A stretch of 64,000 bases of DNA from Actinotalea soli (GCF_017565425.1 NZ_JAGEMK010000002.1:124001-188000); one strand, 5' to 3'. Positions 50,448-60,856 are shown, counted from the stretch's first letter. Numbers and translations are program-made. The notes: generated by a model not told the origin, from the sequence alone.

Positions 50448-51055
50448 GAGCCCTAGCGCCCGTCGACGGTCTCGCCAGAGGCGTCGTGCACCCCACGCCC
50501 GGGGTCGGGGACGTACGCCGTCGGTCCTGTCGCCCTGCCCAACCGCGTGTCATCCACACCGGCACCCCTGCTCCGACGCTCTCGAGCCCTGGTCCCGTCC
50601 ACCGCCCCCTCGGCCGGTTCCTCGCACGAGGCGTTCTCGTCTCGGTGGAGCCACCGCGAAGCGCTGACATGCTAGCCAGCGACAGGCGGCGTCTGTACAG
50701 GTCAGTCGACGGTACTCCGGGCACGGACGTGCGGGTGGGCTACCTCCTATTCACTGCCTCTCCGTGCCAGCCCTGCGTCCATGGGAACCTATCGCGGGAG
50801 ATCGCACGCGACGCGTGAGGCCGCTGGTGCGCGATGGCCCCCGTCGCAGCATGCACATCGTCGCCAGCCGCGATCCACGGCCCCCGGGGACCCGCCCTCG
50901 TTCCCGAGCTCACGCGAGCGCTGCAGTGGCGGTGACCTACGCGGGTGCGTTCGCGGGACTCGACCTGCGCACCCACGTCACGTGTCGCGGGGAATCCGCG
51001 GCAGGACGGCTCTCCCCCAGCGCCGGCAGATGACCAGCCTCGCGCTACATCTCGA

Positions 51056-51071
51056 CGTTCCACGTGAAACA
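51056..51071. other. parS site 4
   Basis: CGTTCCACGTGAAACA matches the parS consensus at 14 of 16 bases. Confidence 0.85.
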
Positions 51072-51229
51072 CGGGGGGCGCAGGGGACGAACCCTTCAGA
51101 TGTGTGTGCCCCTGACCCGGCCCGTAACGCCTCCGCTCGATCCGGAAGAGGTAACGCCACGGACCAGCTACAGGCCGTGAGCCACGATCAAGCGGACGGT
51201 CGCTCCTGGCCCCTGGCGACGTGATGCGG

Positions 51230-51245
51230 GTTTCACGTGGAACAA
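51230..51245. other. parS site 5
   Basis: GGTTTCACGTGGAACA matches the parS consensus at 14 of 16 bases and is close to a mirror image of site 2. Confidence 0.85.
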
Positions 51246-51531
51246 CGGCGGCGACCGTCGAACCTGCCACGGAGGAAGTCCCTGCCACGAGAGTGCACCG
51301 ACGGTCGCACCGGCGCCGACAGGTCATGGGACGCATCCACTGGCTCCGTCACGCGGGTCCATCCCGTGGGGTGCAGTCGTGACACCACCTGAGACGAACC
51401 CATGCAGACGCGCGCCTCTGTCCGGATCCGGAAGCGCTGATACTTGCGTGCTGCTGGGCTGCGAAGGCCTCGCTGTCGCACACCCTCCGGCGCGGGATGC
51501 CACAAGGAGAAGTGAATGGCTCCGGAATGCA

Positions 51532-51566
51532 CGAGGCCCCCGTGACCAGGTGTCACGGGGGCCTCG
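51532..51566 (-). terminator. 15-bp hairpin terminator after jag
   Basis: CGAGGCCCCCGTGAC (51532-51546) pairs with GTCACGGGGGCCTCG (51552-51566) over CAGGT. It starts ten bases after the jag stop on the minus strand and ends the rpmH-yidC-jag transcript. Confidence 0.85.
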
Positions 51567-51576
51567 CTGAACGTGC

Positions 51577-52092
51577 TCAGGCAGGCTTGATCACGACGTG
51601 TCGAGCCGGCTCGACCCCATCGCTGTCGCTGACGAGCCCAGACTCGGCCACGACGTCGTGGACGACCTTGCGCTCGAAGGGGTTCATGGGTTCGAGGGCC
51701 ACGGCCTCACCGGAGGACCGCACCTCGGCGACGGCCTTCTTGGCGACCTCCGTCAGCTCCGCCCGTCGAGCCGCGCGGTACCCGGCGATGTCGAGCATCA
51801 ACCGACTCCGCTCCCCCGTCTTGGTCTGCACGGCGAGGCGTGTCAGCTCCTGGACCGCGTCGAGTACCTCCCCCTCGGTCCCCACGAGCCGCCGGAGGGC
51901 CCGCTCGGACCCTGCTTCGGCCACGATCTCCACCGCGGCGCGGCCGTGGTCCACGTCGATGTCGATGTCGCCATCCAGGTCCGCGATGTCCAGCAGCTCT
52001 TCGAGGTAGTCCGCGGCGATCTCGCCCTCCTCCTCGAGGCGTCGCGTGACAGATACGTCGTTCTGCTCCGTGGGAGCACTGCTCTCGGTCAT
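51577..52092 (-). CDS. jag: KH/R3H RNA-binding protein Jag (KhpB-like)
   Basis: A 171-residue RNA-binding protein. A short acidic N-terminus (Glu-Glu-Glu-Gly-Glu-Ile) leads to a KH domain (about 30-100) with Leu-Val-Gly-Thr-Glu-Gly-Glu-Val-Leu-Asp-Ala-Val in place of the classic Gly-x-x-Gly loop. The R3H domain (about 110-171) has Met-Asn-Pro-Phe-Glu-Arg-Lys-Val-Val-His-Asp-Val-Val. The Jag-N domain found in Firmicutes is absent, as in other actinobacteria. The ATG at 52092 follows AGGAGA. It is downstream of yidC, and such proteins bind small and messenger RNAs that affect division and wall growth. Confidence 0.92.
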   Translation of the reverse strand: MTESSAPTEQNDVSVTRRLEEEGEIAADYLEELLDIADLDGDIDIDVDHGRAAVEIVAEAGSERALRRLVGTEGEVLDAVQELTRLAVQTKTGERSRLMLDIAGYRAARRAELTEVAKKAVAEVRSSGEAVALEPMNPFERKVVHDVVAESGLVSDSDGVEPARHVVIKPA

Positions 52093-52132
52093 GACGATCT
52101 CCTGATCAGGAACTGCGCAGCCCTGTTGCTGC

Positions 52133-53500
52133 TCACGTCGTGGGGTTCTCAGGTGTCCCCTTGTCGGGGGTGCCCTTGCCCTTGGCCCGTCCGCTGGGGG
52201 ACGAGGTACCCGGCTTGCCCGTGGCGCCGTCGGGCTTGGTCCCGCTGGGCTTGGTCCGTCCCGGCTTGGCTCCGCTCGGCCGAGCGCCGCCTGTCGTCGC
52301 CCCCGAAGACTTGGTCCCGCCGGCCCTGGTCCCCGAGGTCTTCGACCCAGGGGTCTTGGCACCTGCGGACTTCGATCCCGGGGACTTCGCCCCTGTCGTC
52401 CTCGAGCCTGGCGCTCCGCCTCCGGCCTTGGTCTTTCCTGGAGCGGCGGTGTCCCCAGAGACAGACTCGCCATCCTCGGAGGACGAGCTCGCATCCGGAC
52501 CATCGCCAGAGGCCGCCGCACCGGCAGCAGCGCCGCCCGTCACCGGCTTCGTACGGTGCTTGCGCTTCGGCTGCTGACGCTGGCCACGGGGCTTCTCCTC
52601 GACGGCCGGCTTCTCCTCCTCGAGCACGATGCCCTTGGCTGCCGCCTTGCGTGCCCGGCGCTCCTTGAGCTGACGCTCCGCCTCCGACCCCGGGGTGGGG
52701 TTCCGACGGATGACGTAGAACTGCTGTCCCATCGACCAGAGGTTGGTCGTGGTCCAGTAGATGAGCACACCGATCGGGAAGTTCACGCCCGTCACCGCGA
52801 AGATCACCGGCAGCAGGTAGAGCAGCATCTTCTGCTGCTGAGCCATCGGCCCCTGCAGGGCCGAGGCCGGCATGTTCTTCTGCGTCAGCTGACGCTGGGT
52901 GAGGAAGGTCGTCGCCGACATCGCGATGATGAGCAGGACGGTGACGACACGGGTCGCCCCCGTGGCCCCTGTCTCGAGGAAGAACGAGGAGATCGGCGCG
53001 CCGAAGATCGTCGCCGCGTTCGCCTCAGCAGCAAGATCCTGCGTCAGCGGACCGATCTGCAGCCGGTCGCCCCCTTGATACTCACCGCGAGCCACGTCGC
53101 CCAGGGAGTACAGCACCCGGAAGAGGGCGAAGAAGATGGGGGACTGGGCGAGGATCGGCAGGCACGAGGCGAAGGGGTTCGTCCCGTGCTTGCGGTAGAG
53201 CTCCATCGTCTCGCGGCTCATGGCTTCCCGGGAGGCCGGGTCGCTCTTGCCCTTGTACTTCTTCTGGATCTTCTGCATGTCCGGGGCGAGCAGTTGCATC
53301 CCTCGGGACGCCTTGATCTGCTTCACGAACAAGGGGATCAGCAGGATGCGGATCACGACCACCAGGCCGACGATCGACCCTGCCCAGGCCAGACCGGACT
53401 CCGAGGGGACGCCGAGGGCCACGAACAGGGAGTGGAACTGGACCATGATCCAGGCCACGGCCACCTTGAGGGGCCAGAGGATGGTGTCGAACCAGCTCAT
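52133..53500 (-). CDS. yidC: Membrane protein insertase YidC with a repetitive C-terminal tail
   Basis: A 455-residue insertase that places proteins in the membrane with or without SecYEG. The Gram-positive-type core (about 20-265) has five helices and segments such as [10 protein letters not shown] and [12 protein letters not shown]. A basic cytoplasmic stretch Lys-Glu-Arg-Arg-Ala-Arg-Lys-Ala-Ala follows, then a long tail (about 300-455) of Gly/Ser/Lys/Thr-rich repeats of the form Gly-x-Lys-x-x-Gly, unusual for the family. ATG 53500 overlaps the yidD stop. Confidence 0.95.
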   Translation of the reverse strand: MSWFDTILWPLKVAVAWIMVQFHSLFVALGVPSESGLAWAGSIVGLVVVIRILLIPLFVKQIKASRGMQLLAPDMQKIQKKYKGKSDPASREAMSRETMELYRKHGTNPFASCLPILAQSPIFFALFRVLYSLGDVARGEYQGGDRLQIGPLTQDLAAEANAATIFGAPISSFFLETGATGATRVVTVLLIIAMSATTFLTQRQLTQKNMPASALQGPMAQQQKMLLYLLPVIFAVTGVNFPIGVLIYWTTTNLWSMGQQFYVIRRNPTPGSEAERQLKERRARKAAAKGIVLEEEKPAVEEKPRGQRQQPKRKHRTKPVTGGAAAGAAASGDGPDASSSSEDGESVSGDTAAPGKTKAGGGAPGSRTTGAKSPGSKSAGAKTPGSKTSGTRAGGTKSSGATTGGARPSGAKPGRTKPSGTKPDGATGKPGTSSPSGRAKGKGTPDKGTPENPTT

Positions 53501-53850
53501 GCTGCGGTGCTCCTCGAGGGTCGTTCGTCGTTCCCGTCATGACGGGTGGTCTGAGGGTCGTTGCGGACCGGGGGGACGTCGTCCACACCACCGGCCGCCC
53601 ACGGGTGGCATCGCAGCAAGCGACGAGCCGCCAGCCAGGTCCCGCGTACTGCGCCGTGACGCTGCACCGCGATGAGCGCGTAGGAGGAACAGCTCGGGTA
53701 GTACCGGCAGGTCGGCCCCGTCATCGGGGAGATCACGCTCTGGTAGACCCTCAGCGCAGCGACCAGCACCAGCCGTGGAACCGATCGGACTCCGGCGATC
53801 AGGCCGGACACCCGCGGGACCTCGGACCCCGTGGCGGTCGCCGAGGTCAT
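53497..53850 (-). CDS. yidD: Membrane protein insertion efficiency factor YidD
   Basis: A 117-residue partner of YidC. The core has Val-Tyr-Gln-Ser-Val-Ile-Ser-Pro-Met, [11 protein letters not shown] and [12 protein letters not shown], all diagnostic. An amphipathic N-terminal helix (about 20-40) would attach it to the membrane. The C-terminal 20 residues are polar and variable. The ATG overlaps rnpA's stop, and its own stop overlaps the yidC start, so rnpA-yidD-yidC are translationally coupled. Confidence 0.95.
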   Translation of the reverse strand: MTSATATGSEVPRVSGLIAGVRSVPRLVLVAALRVYQSVISPMTGPTCRYYPSCSSYALIAVQRHGAVRGTWLAARRLLRCHPWAAGGVDDVPPVRNDPQTTRHDGNDERPSRSTAA

Positions 53851-54206
53851 GCTCGGGCCCGGGAGCTCGCTCGTCGCACCGCGCTGCTCAGCGCACCGAC
53901 GTATTCGTCGCGCAGCACGCTGTAGCTCGCTCGGTGCGCCGGCGGCAGAGCGCGCAGCACGAGGTCGGTGCCCGGCGGAACGACATCCACCTGCTCGACG
54001 ACCACGGCGCGCAACCTCCGTCTGACCCGGTTCCGGACGACGGCGTTACCCACCGTCTTGGCGACGACGAGCCCGACCCGTCGCTCGGCACCGCCCTCGA
54101 CCAGGCGGCAGTGCACGACGAGCGTGTCACGTCCGGCCCGGGTGCCCCGTCTGATCGTCTGCGCGAAGTCCTCGGACCGGCGCATCCGCAGCGGGGCGGG
54201 CAGCAC
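53847..54206 (-). CDS. rnpA: Ribonuclease P protein component
   Basis: A 119-residue basic protein that helps the RNase P RNA cut transfer RNA precursors. The family opening Arg-Arg-Ser-Glu-Asp-Phe and the RNA-binding [13 protein letters not shown] (about 50-65) are present. The start is a GTG (54206), nine bases past the rpmH stop. It lies in the rpmH-rnpA-yidD-yidC-jag operon, as in nearly all bacteria. Confidence 0.95.
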   Translation of the reverse strand: MLPAPLRMRRSEDFAQTIRRGTRAGRDTLVVHCRLVEGGAERRVGLVVAKTVGNAVVRNRVRRRLRAVVVEQVDVVPPGTDLVLRALPPAHRASYSVLRDEYVGALSSAVRRASSRARA

Positions 54207-54215
54207 CTGGGGTTA

Positions 54216-54353
54216 TCAGGCGGAGAGCTCGGAGCGACCCTTGCGCCGACGAGCGGCGAGGATCGCGCGGCCGGCCCGGGTGCGCATGCGCAGACGGAAG
54301 CCGTGGGTCTTGGCCCGGCGCCGGTTGTTCGGCTGGAAGGTGCGCTTCGACAC
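54216..54353 (-). CDS. rpmH: Ribosomal protein L34
   Basis: A 45-residue basic ribosomal protein: [20 protein letters not shown], then Arg-Met-Arg-Thr-Arg-Ala-Gly. It starts at GTG 54353; the longer frame has no support. It is the first gene of the minus-strand origin cluster and faces dnaA. Confidence 0.97.
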   Translation of the reverse strand: MSKRTFQPNNRRRAKTHGFRLRMRTRAGRAILAARRRKGRSELSA

Positions 54354-54848
54354 GTCAGACTCCACAAAGGTTGGTTCAGGTCGCCGTCGGAGGACGGACA
54401 CGAGGTTGCGCCCGTCGTCCTCGGCCCGGGATCGTGACCTGCACACGGTCACGACATCCGTCATCACGGTGTCGTGGCCGCCTGTGGGCACGCAGACTGA
54501 GGCCGTCACGAACGGCTGTGCAACGGTACGCGCGACCGGCGCGCCGGTCAAACCTGCGACCAGCCGCCGGCGGCAGAAGGACCCTTCCGTGGGCGAACCC
54601 CTGATCATCCATCGGGATCCGTCCTCGTCGTGGTCCGACACTCCGAGACTACCGAGGAGCTCCCCGGACGGTTCTGACGAGGATCGGCTCGCCGTGCGCA
54701 GGGACACCACGACGGCCCCCTCGTCCTCCGTCCGCGGATCTGGTATCGCGCGAGCCCACAGCTTGTGGACAACTATGTGGATCGTGCCGCACCATGCCAG
54801 GGTGCGAGGCGGATCCCCGCCCGCCGCGCAGACCTATGGAGCTCCCCC
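54354..54848. promoter_or_regulatory. rpmH-dnaA divergent region with DnaA boxes
   Basis: About 495 bases separate rpmH and dnaA and contain no plausible gene. Near the right end, TGTGGACAA (54764-54772) is a perfect reverse match to the DnaA box TTGTCCACA, with a second near-match TGTGGATCG at 54776-54784. They lie about 70-85 bases before the dnaA start, fitting autoregulation of dnaA by DnaA. The rpmH promoter should lie in the left part. Confidence 0.65.
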
Positions 54849-56438
54849 GTGCCAGCACAGGACGTCTCGATCGCCCAGGTGTGGGACCGAGCAGTAGGAC
54901 AGATCGCCACCGATCCCTCGACCAGCGCACAGCAGCTGGCCTTCATCAGGTTGGTCCGGCCCGTCGGTCTGCTGGACGACACCGTCCTCCTCGCCGTCGG
55001 CAACGACTTCACCAAGGACTACCTCGAGTCCAGGGTGCGCAACGAGCTGACCACGGCGTTGAGCGACGTCCTCGGTGTCGACGCCCGCTTCGCGGTGACC
55101 GTCGACCCGTCCCTCGAGGATGCCGACAGCCGGACCCCGTCCGCCCAGACCGCATCGACCCATGGTGATCCTCGCGACACCGAGCCAGGTCCCGGAGACC
55201 GCTCCGACCGCGAGAGCTCGCGTCGCCGCCACGACGAGGAGCGCGACCACCGCGACGACCGCGACCATGACCGGCGATCCCGCCGGGACAGCGCCTTCGA
55301 CGACGACGAGGAGGACCGCCCCCGTCGTCGCTCCTCGGCTGAGCGGACCCCCTTCGACGAAGCACCCCACGGCAGGTCCTCGTCGCAGCGGCCGCCGGTC
55401 GAGCCGGCTCGCCTCAACCCGAAGTACCTCTTCGAGACCTTCGTCATCGGATCCTCCAACCGCTTCGCCCACGCTGCAGCCGTCGCGGTGGCCGAGGCAC
55501 CCGCCAAGGCCTACAACCCGCTGTTCATCTACGGGGACTCCGGCCTGGGCAAGACCCACCTGCTGCACGCCATCGGCCACTACGCCTTCTCGCTGTACCC
55601 AGGGGTCCGGGTGCGCTACGTGAACTCCGAGGAGTTCACCAACGACTTCATCAACTCGATCAGCGAGGGCAAGGCCGGGGCGTTCCAGCGCCGGTACCGC
55701 GACGTCGACCTGCTCCTCATCGACGACATCCAGTTCCTGCAGGGCAAAGAGCAGACGATGGAGGAGTTCTTCCACACCTTCAACACGCTGCACAACACGA
55801 ACAAGCAGGTCGTGATCACCTCCGACCTGCCGCCCAAGCAGCTGAACGGCTTCGAGGACCGGATGAGGTCACGCTTCGAGTGGGGTCTCATCACCGACGT
55901 GCAGCCGCCCGACCTCGAGACGCGCATCGCGATCCTTCGCAAGAAGGCCGGCAACGAGAGGCTCCAGGCCCCGGACGACGTGCTGGAGTACATCGCCTCG
56001 AAGATCTCGACGAACATCCGCGAGCTCGAGGGCGCTCTCATCCGGGTGACTGCCTTCGCCAACCTCAACCGTCAGCACGTGGACCTCGCCCTGGCGGAGA
56101 TCGTCCTCAAGGACCTCATCACCGACGAGGACACCGCCGAGATCACCGCAGCCGCGATCATCGCCCAGACCGCCAACTACTTCGGCCTGACCATCGACGA
56201 CCTCTGCGGGTCCTCACGGTCCCGTGTCCTGGTCACCGGGCGTCAGATCGCGATGTACCTGTGCCGCGAGCTGACCGACATGAGCCTGCCCAAGATCGGC
56301 CAGCAGTTCGGTGGCCGCGACCACACCACGGTCATGCACGCGAACCGCAAGATCCGCGAGCTGATGGCGGAGCGGCGGTCGATCTACAACCAGGTGACCG
56401 AGCTCACGAACCGGATCAAGCAGCAGCACCGTGGGTGA
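54849..56438 (+). CDS. dnaA: Chromosomal replication initiator DnaA
   Basis: A 529-residue initiator that binds oriC boxes and opens the duplex. Domain I (about 1-85) begins Val-Pro-Ala-Gln-Asp-Val. Domain II (about 90-185) is a long, highly charged linker of Arg, Asp and Glu. Domain III AAA+ has Walker A Gly-Asp-Ser-Gly-Leu-Gly-Lys-Thr-His at about residue 227, and Walker B Leu-Leu-Leu-Ile-Asp-Asp-Ile-Gln. Domain IV has Leu-Cys-Gly-Ser-Ser-Arg-Ser and [11 protein letters not shown], the DNA-binding signature. GTG 54849 (GGAG six bases before) gives the family start; the longer frame is upstream region. Confidence 0.97.
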   Translation: MPAQDVSIAQVWDRAVGQIATDPSTSAQQLAFIRLVRPVGLLDDTVLLAVGNDFTKDYLESRVRNELTTALSDVLGVDARFAVTVDPSLEDADSRTPSAQTASTHGDPRDTEPGPGDRSDRESSRRRHDEERDHRDDRDHDRRSRRDSAFDDDEEDRPRRRSSAERTPFDEAPHGRSSSQRPPVEPARLNPKYLFETFVIGSSNRFAHAAAVAVAEAPAKAYNPLFIYGDSGLGKTHLLHAIGHYAFSLYPGVRVRYVNSEEFTNDFINSISEGKAGAFQRRYRDVDLLLIDDIQFLQGKEQTMEEFFHTFNTLHNTNKQVVITSDLPPKQLNGFEDRMRSRFEWGLITDVQPPDLETRIAILRKKAGNERLQAPDDVLEYIASKISTNIRELEGALIRVTAFANLNRQHVDLALAEIVLKDLITDEDTAEITAAAIIAQTANYFGLTIDDLCGSSRSRVLVTGRQIAMYLCRELTDMSLPKIGQQFGGRDHTTVMHANRKIRELMAERRSIYNQVTELTNRIKQQHRG

Positions 56439-56905
56439 AACCCACCCATAGGACGACTGTTCACACCTGTGGACATCCCTGTGGACGTCGGTGGACCGCC
56501 CCACAGCCTGCTGTGGACAGAACTTGGCATTTCGGTGGACGGCCGATGAACGGAATCACACGATCCACCGACCGAGCGTCCTGTCGACAGCGCCGTCCTC
56601 AAGCGCTCCACAGTCCGCCGGGCCTGGTGACCTGCACGCGGACAGGATGTCCACACACTCCACACCACCGATGACAACGACGAATCTTGTTATCCATGGA
56701 GATCCACAGCGCCTTCATGGGGACGGGGCGCGAACCCGGACTCCGGTCCCCACGCACCAGATCCCTGCGCCCGCTACGGTCGTCCTGCGCCGTACCCGCA
56801 GAACACCGGTCTCGCGTACTGTGCTCACAGATCAGGGCTCGGCAGGCCCGCACGTGTCGTGCTGCGCTGCCAGGAGCCGTACCAGCTGGGCGAGAGGGAT
56901 GCGAC
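56439..56905. other. oriC: Probable replication origin oriC (dnaA-dnaN spacer)
   Basis: The 467 bases between dnaA and dnaN hold a dense set of DnaA-box-like 9-mers: TGTGGACAT (56468-56476), TGTGGACGT (56480-56488), TGTGGACAG (56512-56520), ATGTCCACA (56647-56655), TTATCCATG (56690-56698) and weaker ones near 56536, 56608 and 56701. This spacer is the known oriC position in Mycobacterium and Streptomyces. Gene direction switches to mainly leading-strand on both sides here. The stretch 56660-56700 is the least GC-rich part and might be the unwinding element. Confidence 0.8.
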
Positions 56906-58036
56906 ATGAGGTTCAGGGTCGATCGTGACGTCCTGGCGGAGGCCGTCACCTGGACCGCCCGGTCGCTGCCGACCCGGCCTCCCGTCCCGGTCCTGGCCGG
57001 CGTCCGGCTCGAGGCCGACGCCAACGGGCTCGTCCAGCTCTCGAGCTTCGACTACGAGGTCTCCGCCAGGTCGGAGATCGCTGCTGACGTCGTCGAGGCC
57101 GGCACGGTGCTGGTCTCCGGTCGGCTCCTCGCCGAGATCTCCCGGGCGCTGCCGGCCAAGCCCGTCGACGTGGTCCTCGAGGGCTCGAAGGTCACCGTCA
57201 CCTGCGGCGCCAGCCGCTTCACCCTGCTGACCATGCCCGTCGAGGACTACCCGGCCCTGCCGGCGATGCCCGCGGTGGTCGGGACGATCGCCGGGCCCGA
57301 GCTCACCGAGGCCGTCGCGCAGGTCACCGTCGCCGCGAGCCGGGACGACACCCTCCCGCTCCTGACCGGGGTCAGGATGGAGATCGAGGGGGAGAAGATC
57401 ACCCTCCTCGCCACCGACCGGTACCGCCTCGCCCTGCGCGAGCTGAGCTGGACCCCGGCCACCCCCGGGCACGAGTCGATCGCCCTCGTCCGGGCCCGCA
57501 CCCTGTCCGACGCCGCGAAGTCCCTCGGCAGCTCGGAGCAGGTCACCGTTGCCCTCTCGACCGGTGCCGGGGTCGACCTCATCGGCTTCGAGGCCGGAGG
57601 ACGTCACACCACCTCGCTGCTGGTCGACGGGGACTACCCCGCTGTGCGGCGTCTCTTCCCCGACGAGACGCCGATCCACGCCGTCGTCTCCCGGCAGGCG
57701 CTCACCGAAGCCTCTCGGCGCGTGGCCCTGGTGGCCGAGCGCAACACCTCGATCAGGCTCGCGTTCTCCGAGGGTCAGGTCGTCCTGAACGCCGGGCAGG
57801 GCGACGACGCCCAGGCCTCGGAGGCCCTCGAGGCGGCTCTCACCGGCGAGGACATCACGGTGGCCTTCAACCCCCAGTTCCTGCTCGACGGGCTCGGTGC
57901 CCTGAGCACCGAGTTCGTCCGGATGTCCTTCACCCATCCCAACAAGCCTGTCGAGTTCACCGGGCAGGCCGCCCTCGACGGGGATGACGACTCGAGCTAC
58001 CGCTACCTGCTGGTGCCCATCCGTTTCGCCAGCTGA
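56906..58036 (+). CDS. dnaN: DNA polymerase III beta sliding clamp
   Basis: A 376-residue clamp that holds the polymerase on DNA. It starts Met-Arg-Phe-Arg-Val-Asp-Arg-Asp-Val-Leu and shows the three repeated domains (about 1-120, 125-245, 250-376). The ending Tyr-Leu-Leu-Val-Pro-Ile-Arg matches the family. ATG 56906 follows GAGAGGG. Spacing to dnaA leaves room for oriC. Conserved segments Val-Pro-Val-Leu-Ala-Gly-Val and Leu-Pro-Leu-Leu-Thr-Gly-Val support the call. Confidence 0.97.
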   Translation: MRFRVDRDVLAEAVTWTARSLPTRPPVPVLAGVRLEADANGLVQLSSFDYEVSARSEIAADVVEAGTVLVSGRLLAEISRALPAKPVDVVLEGSKVTVTCGASRFTLLTMPVEDYPALPAMPAVVGTIAGPELTEAVAQVTVAASRDDTLPLLTGVRMEIEGEKITLLATDRYRLALRELSWTPATPGHESIALVRARTLSDAAKSLGSSEQVTVALSTGAGVDLIGFEAGGRHTTSLLVDGDYPAVRRLFPDETPIHAVVSRQALTEASRRVALVAERNTSIRLAFSEGQVVLNAGQGDDAQASEALEAALTGEDITVAFNPQFLLDGLGALSTEFVRMSFTHPNKPVEFTGQAALDGDDDSSYRYLLVPIRFAS

Positions 58037-58087
58037 GCGCTCCCGCGCCAACCGGCACCAGCAGCCGCGCACCAGGAGGTGCCCCGC

Positions 58088-58981
58088 ATGCACATCGGAA
58101 TCGTCGGACTGGGTCGCATGGGCGCAAACATGCGTCAGCGACTGCGCAACCACGACCTCGAGGTCACCGGCTACGACCCCAACCCTGAGGTCTCGGACGT
58201 CGCCAGCCTCGCCGCCCTCGTCGAGACGCTGCCCGCTGGTCGGCGCGCCGTGTGGGTGATGGTGCCCGCGGGTGACGTCACCCGGGGGGTCGTGACCGAG
58301 CTCGCGGATCTCCTCGCCGAGGGCGACATCGTCATCGAGGGTGGGAACTCGCACTTCCTGGACGACCGCAAGCACGCCGAGCAGCTCGCCGAGCGCGGCA
58401 TCCGCTACGTCGACGTCGGCGTCTCGGGCGGGGTGTGGGGCCTCGAGAACGGCTACGGACTCATGGCGGGCGGCGAGAAGGACGACGTCGAGCACCTGAT
58501 GCCCGTCTTCGACGCCTTGCGCCCGCCCGGGGAGAGGGCCAACGGGTTCGTGCACGCCGGGGCCATCGGTGCAGGTCACTACGCCAAGATGGTCCACAAC
58601 GGCATCGAGTACGGGCTGATGCAGGCCTATGCCGAGGGGTACGAGCTGCTCGAGGCCCAGGAGATCGTCACCGATGTCACGGGCACCCTCAAGGCCTGGA
58701 CCCAGGGGACCGTCGTCCGCTCCTGGTTGCTCGACCTTCTCGTCGCAGCCCTCGAGGAGGACCCGCAGCTGGGGTCCATCGACGACTACGTCGAGGACTC
58801 GGGTGAGGGCCGGTGGACCGTCGACGAGGCGATCGACCAGGCCGTTCCGCTCCCGGTGATCTCGGCCGCCCTGTTCGCGCGCTTCTCCTCGCGCCAGGTC
58901 GACTCCCCGGCGATGAAGGCCGTGGCCGCGCTGCGCCAGCAGTTCGGAGGTCACGCGGTCCGCCCCGCGGGCGACGCGTAG
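58088..58981 (+). CDS. gnd: 6-phosphogluconate dehydrogenase, decarboxylating (short form)
   Basis: A 297-residue dehydrogenase of the YqeC/GndA short type, acting in the pentose-phosphate pathway to give ribulose-5-phosphate and reduced cofactor. The nucleotide fold opens with [11 protein letters not shown]. Active-site segments [10 protein letters not shown] and [18 protein letters not shown] contain the catalytic lysine and substrate contacts. ATG 58088 follows AGGAGGT. It lies between dnaN and recF, as in other actinobacteria, and its stop overlaps recF's GTG by one base. Confidence 0.93.
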   Translation: MHIGIVGLGRMGANMRQRLRNHDLEVTGYDPNPEVSDVASLAALVETLPAGRRAVWVMVPAGDVTRGVVTELADLLAEGDIVIEGGNSHFLDDRKHAEQLAERGIRYVDVGVSGGVWGLENGYGLMAGGEKDDVEHLMPVFDALRPPGERANGFVHAGAIGAGHYAKMVHNGIEYGLMQAYAEGYELLEAQEIVTDVTGTLKAWTQGTVVRSWLLDLLVAALEEDPQLGSIDDYVEDSGEGRWTVDEAIDQAVPLPVISAALFARFSSRQVDSPAMKAVAALRQQFGGHAVRPAGDA

Positions 58982-60222
58982 TGCACGTCAGCCATCTCTC
59001 CCTGACCGACTACCGGTCCTACGAGCAGGTCGAGCTCCCGCTCGAGCCCGGGGTCAGCGCCCTGGTCGGTCCCAACGGGCAGGGCAAGACCAACCTCGTC
59101 GAGGCGGTCGGCTACGTCGCCACGCTGGGCAGCCACCGCGTCTCCTCGGACGCCGCCCTCGTGCGGGCCGGCGCGTCGCGCGCCGTCGTCAGGCTCCGGG
59201 CGGACCGGAACGACAGGTCGACCCTGGTCGAGCTCGAGCTGAACCCGGGGAAGGCCAACAGGGCGCAGGTGAACCGCTCCCCCGTGCGCCGCCCCCGTGA
59301 CGTCCTCGGCATCCTGCGGACGGTGCTCTTCGCCCCCGAAGACCTCGCCCTGGTCAAGGGGGACCCTGAGGGGAGGCGTCGCCTCCTCGACGAACTCGCG
59401 GTGCAGGTCTCACCACGCATCGTGGCCGTGCTGAGCGACTACGACCGGGTGCTCCGTCAGCGAGGTGCCCTGCTCAAGTCCGCCGGCGCGGCCCGGCGTG
59501 GGGGCCGCCGCGGAGGATCAGCCGAGGACTCCGCACCCGACCTGCGCACCCTCGACGTGTGGGATGCCAAGCTCGCGCAGATCGGTGCCCAGATCCTGCG
59601 GAACCGTGTCCGGCTCGTCGACCAGCTGCGCCCGCACGTGGCGCGGGCATACGAGCAGGTCAGTGACGGTCAGGGCGCCGCGGTCCTGGGGTACCGGTCC
59701 TCCCTCGAGGCCAGTGTGGACGACGGTCGTCCCGCCCCCTCCCCCCTCGACGAGCCCGGGGTCCCCCACCTGGACGTGAGCATCGAGCTGCTCGAGGCAC
59801 AGCTGCTCGAGGCGATGAGCAGGATGCGGCGTCAGGAGATCGAGCGCGGGGTCAACCTCGTCGGCCCGCACCGTGACGACCTGCTGCTCCACCTGGGTGG
59901 GATGCCCGCCAAGGGTTATGCGAGCCACGGGGAGTCGTGGTCCTACGCCCTCGCGCTCCGCCTCGCCTCCTACGAGCTGCTGACCCACGGGACCCCCGAG
60001 GACGAGACGGGGATCTCGGGCTGGGGGGATGGTGCCGAGCCCGTCCTCATCCTCGACGACGTCTTCGCCGAGCTGGACTCCCGGCGCCGAGGCCGGCTCG
60101 CGACCCTCGTGGCCAAGGCCGAGCAGGTGCTCGTCACGGCGGCCGTCGCGGAGGACGTGCCCGAGCAGCTCGACGGGGCGCGGATCGACGTCATGGGTGG
60201 GCAGGTGACCCGTGTCCGGTGA
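58981..60222 (+). CDS. recF: Recombination protein RecF
   Basis: A 413-residue SMC-like ATPase that helps RecA load at gaps and stalled forks. It starts at GTG 58981 with [14 protein letters not shown]. Walker A is Gly-Pro-Asn-Gly-Gln-Gly-Lys-Thr-Asn (about 30-38). The signature and Walker B regions appear as Gly-Pro-His-Arg-Asp-Asp and [11 protein letters not shown], near the C-terminus. A Gly/Arg/Ala-rich insertion at about 165-185 is family-variable. Starts and stops overlap gnd and dciA, making a tightly packed gnd-recF-dciA run. Confidence 0.95.
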   Translation: MHVSHLSLTDYRSYEQVELPLEPGVSALVGPNGQGKTNLVEAVGYVATLGSHRVSSDAALVRAGASRAVVRLRADRNDRSTLVELELNPGKANRAQVNRSPVRRPRDVLGILRTVLFAPEDLALVKGDPEGRRRLLDELAVQVSPRIVAVLSDYDRVLRQRGALLKSAGAARRGGRRGGSAEDSAPDLRTLDVWDAKLAQIGAQILRNRVRLVDQLRPHVARAYEQVSDGQGAAVLGYRSSLEASVDDGRPAPSPLDEPGVPHLDVSIELLEAQLLEAMSRMRRQEIERGVNLVGPHRDDLLLHLGGMPAKGYASHGESWSYALALRLASYELLTHGTPEDETGISGWGDGAEPVLILDDVFAELDSRRRGRLATLVAKAEQVLVTAAVAEDVPEQLDGARIDVMGGQVTRVR

Positions 60223-60856
60223 GGGTGGTCCGCCCACCGACCCGACCGACCCGGCGAACCCGCCGAGCAGCGGCCCCGGTGAGGGGCCGGCAGATCGGGA
60301 CGAGCACGTGGGATCGACGACCGACCACTGGGACCCGGCACGTCCCGTCGCCGAGCAGCTCGGTCTGACCCCTGCCTCCGAGGTGGCCCGGGCCTCCCTC
60401 AACCGTGCCAAGGCAGCGGCTCGGGCGAGGGGCTTCCGCCCGGGTCAGCCGGGACGACGCCATCCCGTGGCCGACCAGCGTTCGGGGGCCGGGCGAGACG
60501 GGCGTGACCCCGCCCTGCTGGGCGACACCCTCTCGCGGCTGGCGGCCGAGCGTGGCTGGCGCACCGAGCTCTCGGTGGGCAGCGTGGTCGGGAGGTGGCG
60601 GGAGGTGGTGGGCGACCAGGTCGCCGACCACTGCACGCCCGAGACCTTCGAGGACGGGGTGCTGGTGGTGCGAACCGACTCGACGACGTGGGCCACCAAC
60701 CTGCGTCTGCTGGGTCCCACCCTGCTGAGCCGGCTCGCCGAGGAGGTCGGGCCCGACGTCGTCGTCGAGGTCCAGGTGCTGGGTCCGTCGGGGCCGAGCT
60801 GGAAGCGCGGCCAGCGTCGGGTCCCGGGGCGGGGACCCCGCGACACCTACGGCTGA
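60212..60856 (+). CDS. dciA: DciA (DUF721) helicase-loading factor
   Basis: A 214-residue protein of the DciA family, which loads the replicative helicase DnaB in bacteria lacking DnaC or DnaI. The N-terminal third is Pro/Gly/Asp/Arg-rich and disordered. The DUF721 core (about 110-190) has [10 protein letters not shown], [11 protein letters not shown] and a closing Val-Gln-Val-Leu-Gly-Pro. A basic C-terminal tail follows. GTG 60212 overlaps recF. DnaB is encoded about 38 kb away in the same window, which fits a role in helicase loading. A ribosome-binding site is not obvious. Confidence 0.88.
   Translation: MSGEGGPPTDPTDPANPPSSGPGEGPADRDEHVGSTTDHWDPARPVAEQLGLTPASEVARASLNRAKAAARARGFRPGQPGRRHPVADQRSGAGRDGRDPALLGDTLSRLAAERGWRTELSVGSVVGRWREVVGDQVADHCTPETFEDGVLVVRTDSTTWATNLRLLGPTLLSRLAEEVGPDVVVEVQVLGPSGPSWKRGQRRVPGRGPRDTYG

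Larger units (their letters stand above)
50210..51576. other. Gene-free centromere-like region with four parS sites
   Basis: Between rsmG and jag lie 1.37 kb with no believable gene. The long frames seen there have irregular composition, no ribosome-binding site and no recognisable motif. Four of the five parS sites fall here. The base composition is a little less GC-biased than the genes around it. It ends with the jag terminator hairpin at 51532-51566. It probably serves as the chromosomal centromere, with promoters for rsmG at its left edge. Confidence 0.6.

Noticed and set aside
50285-50818. A 177-codon frame in the parS region
   Set aside because: No ribosome-binding site, irregular composition, and it crosses a parS site; best read as non-coding.
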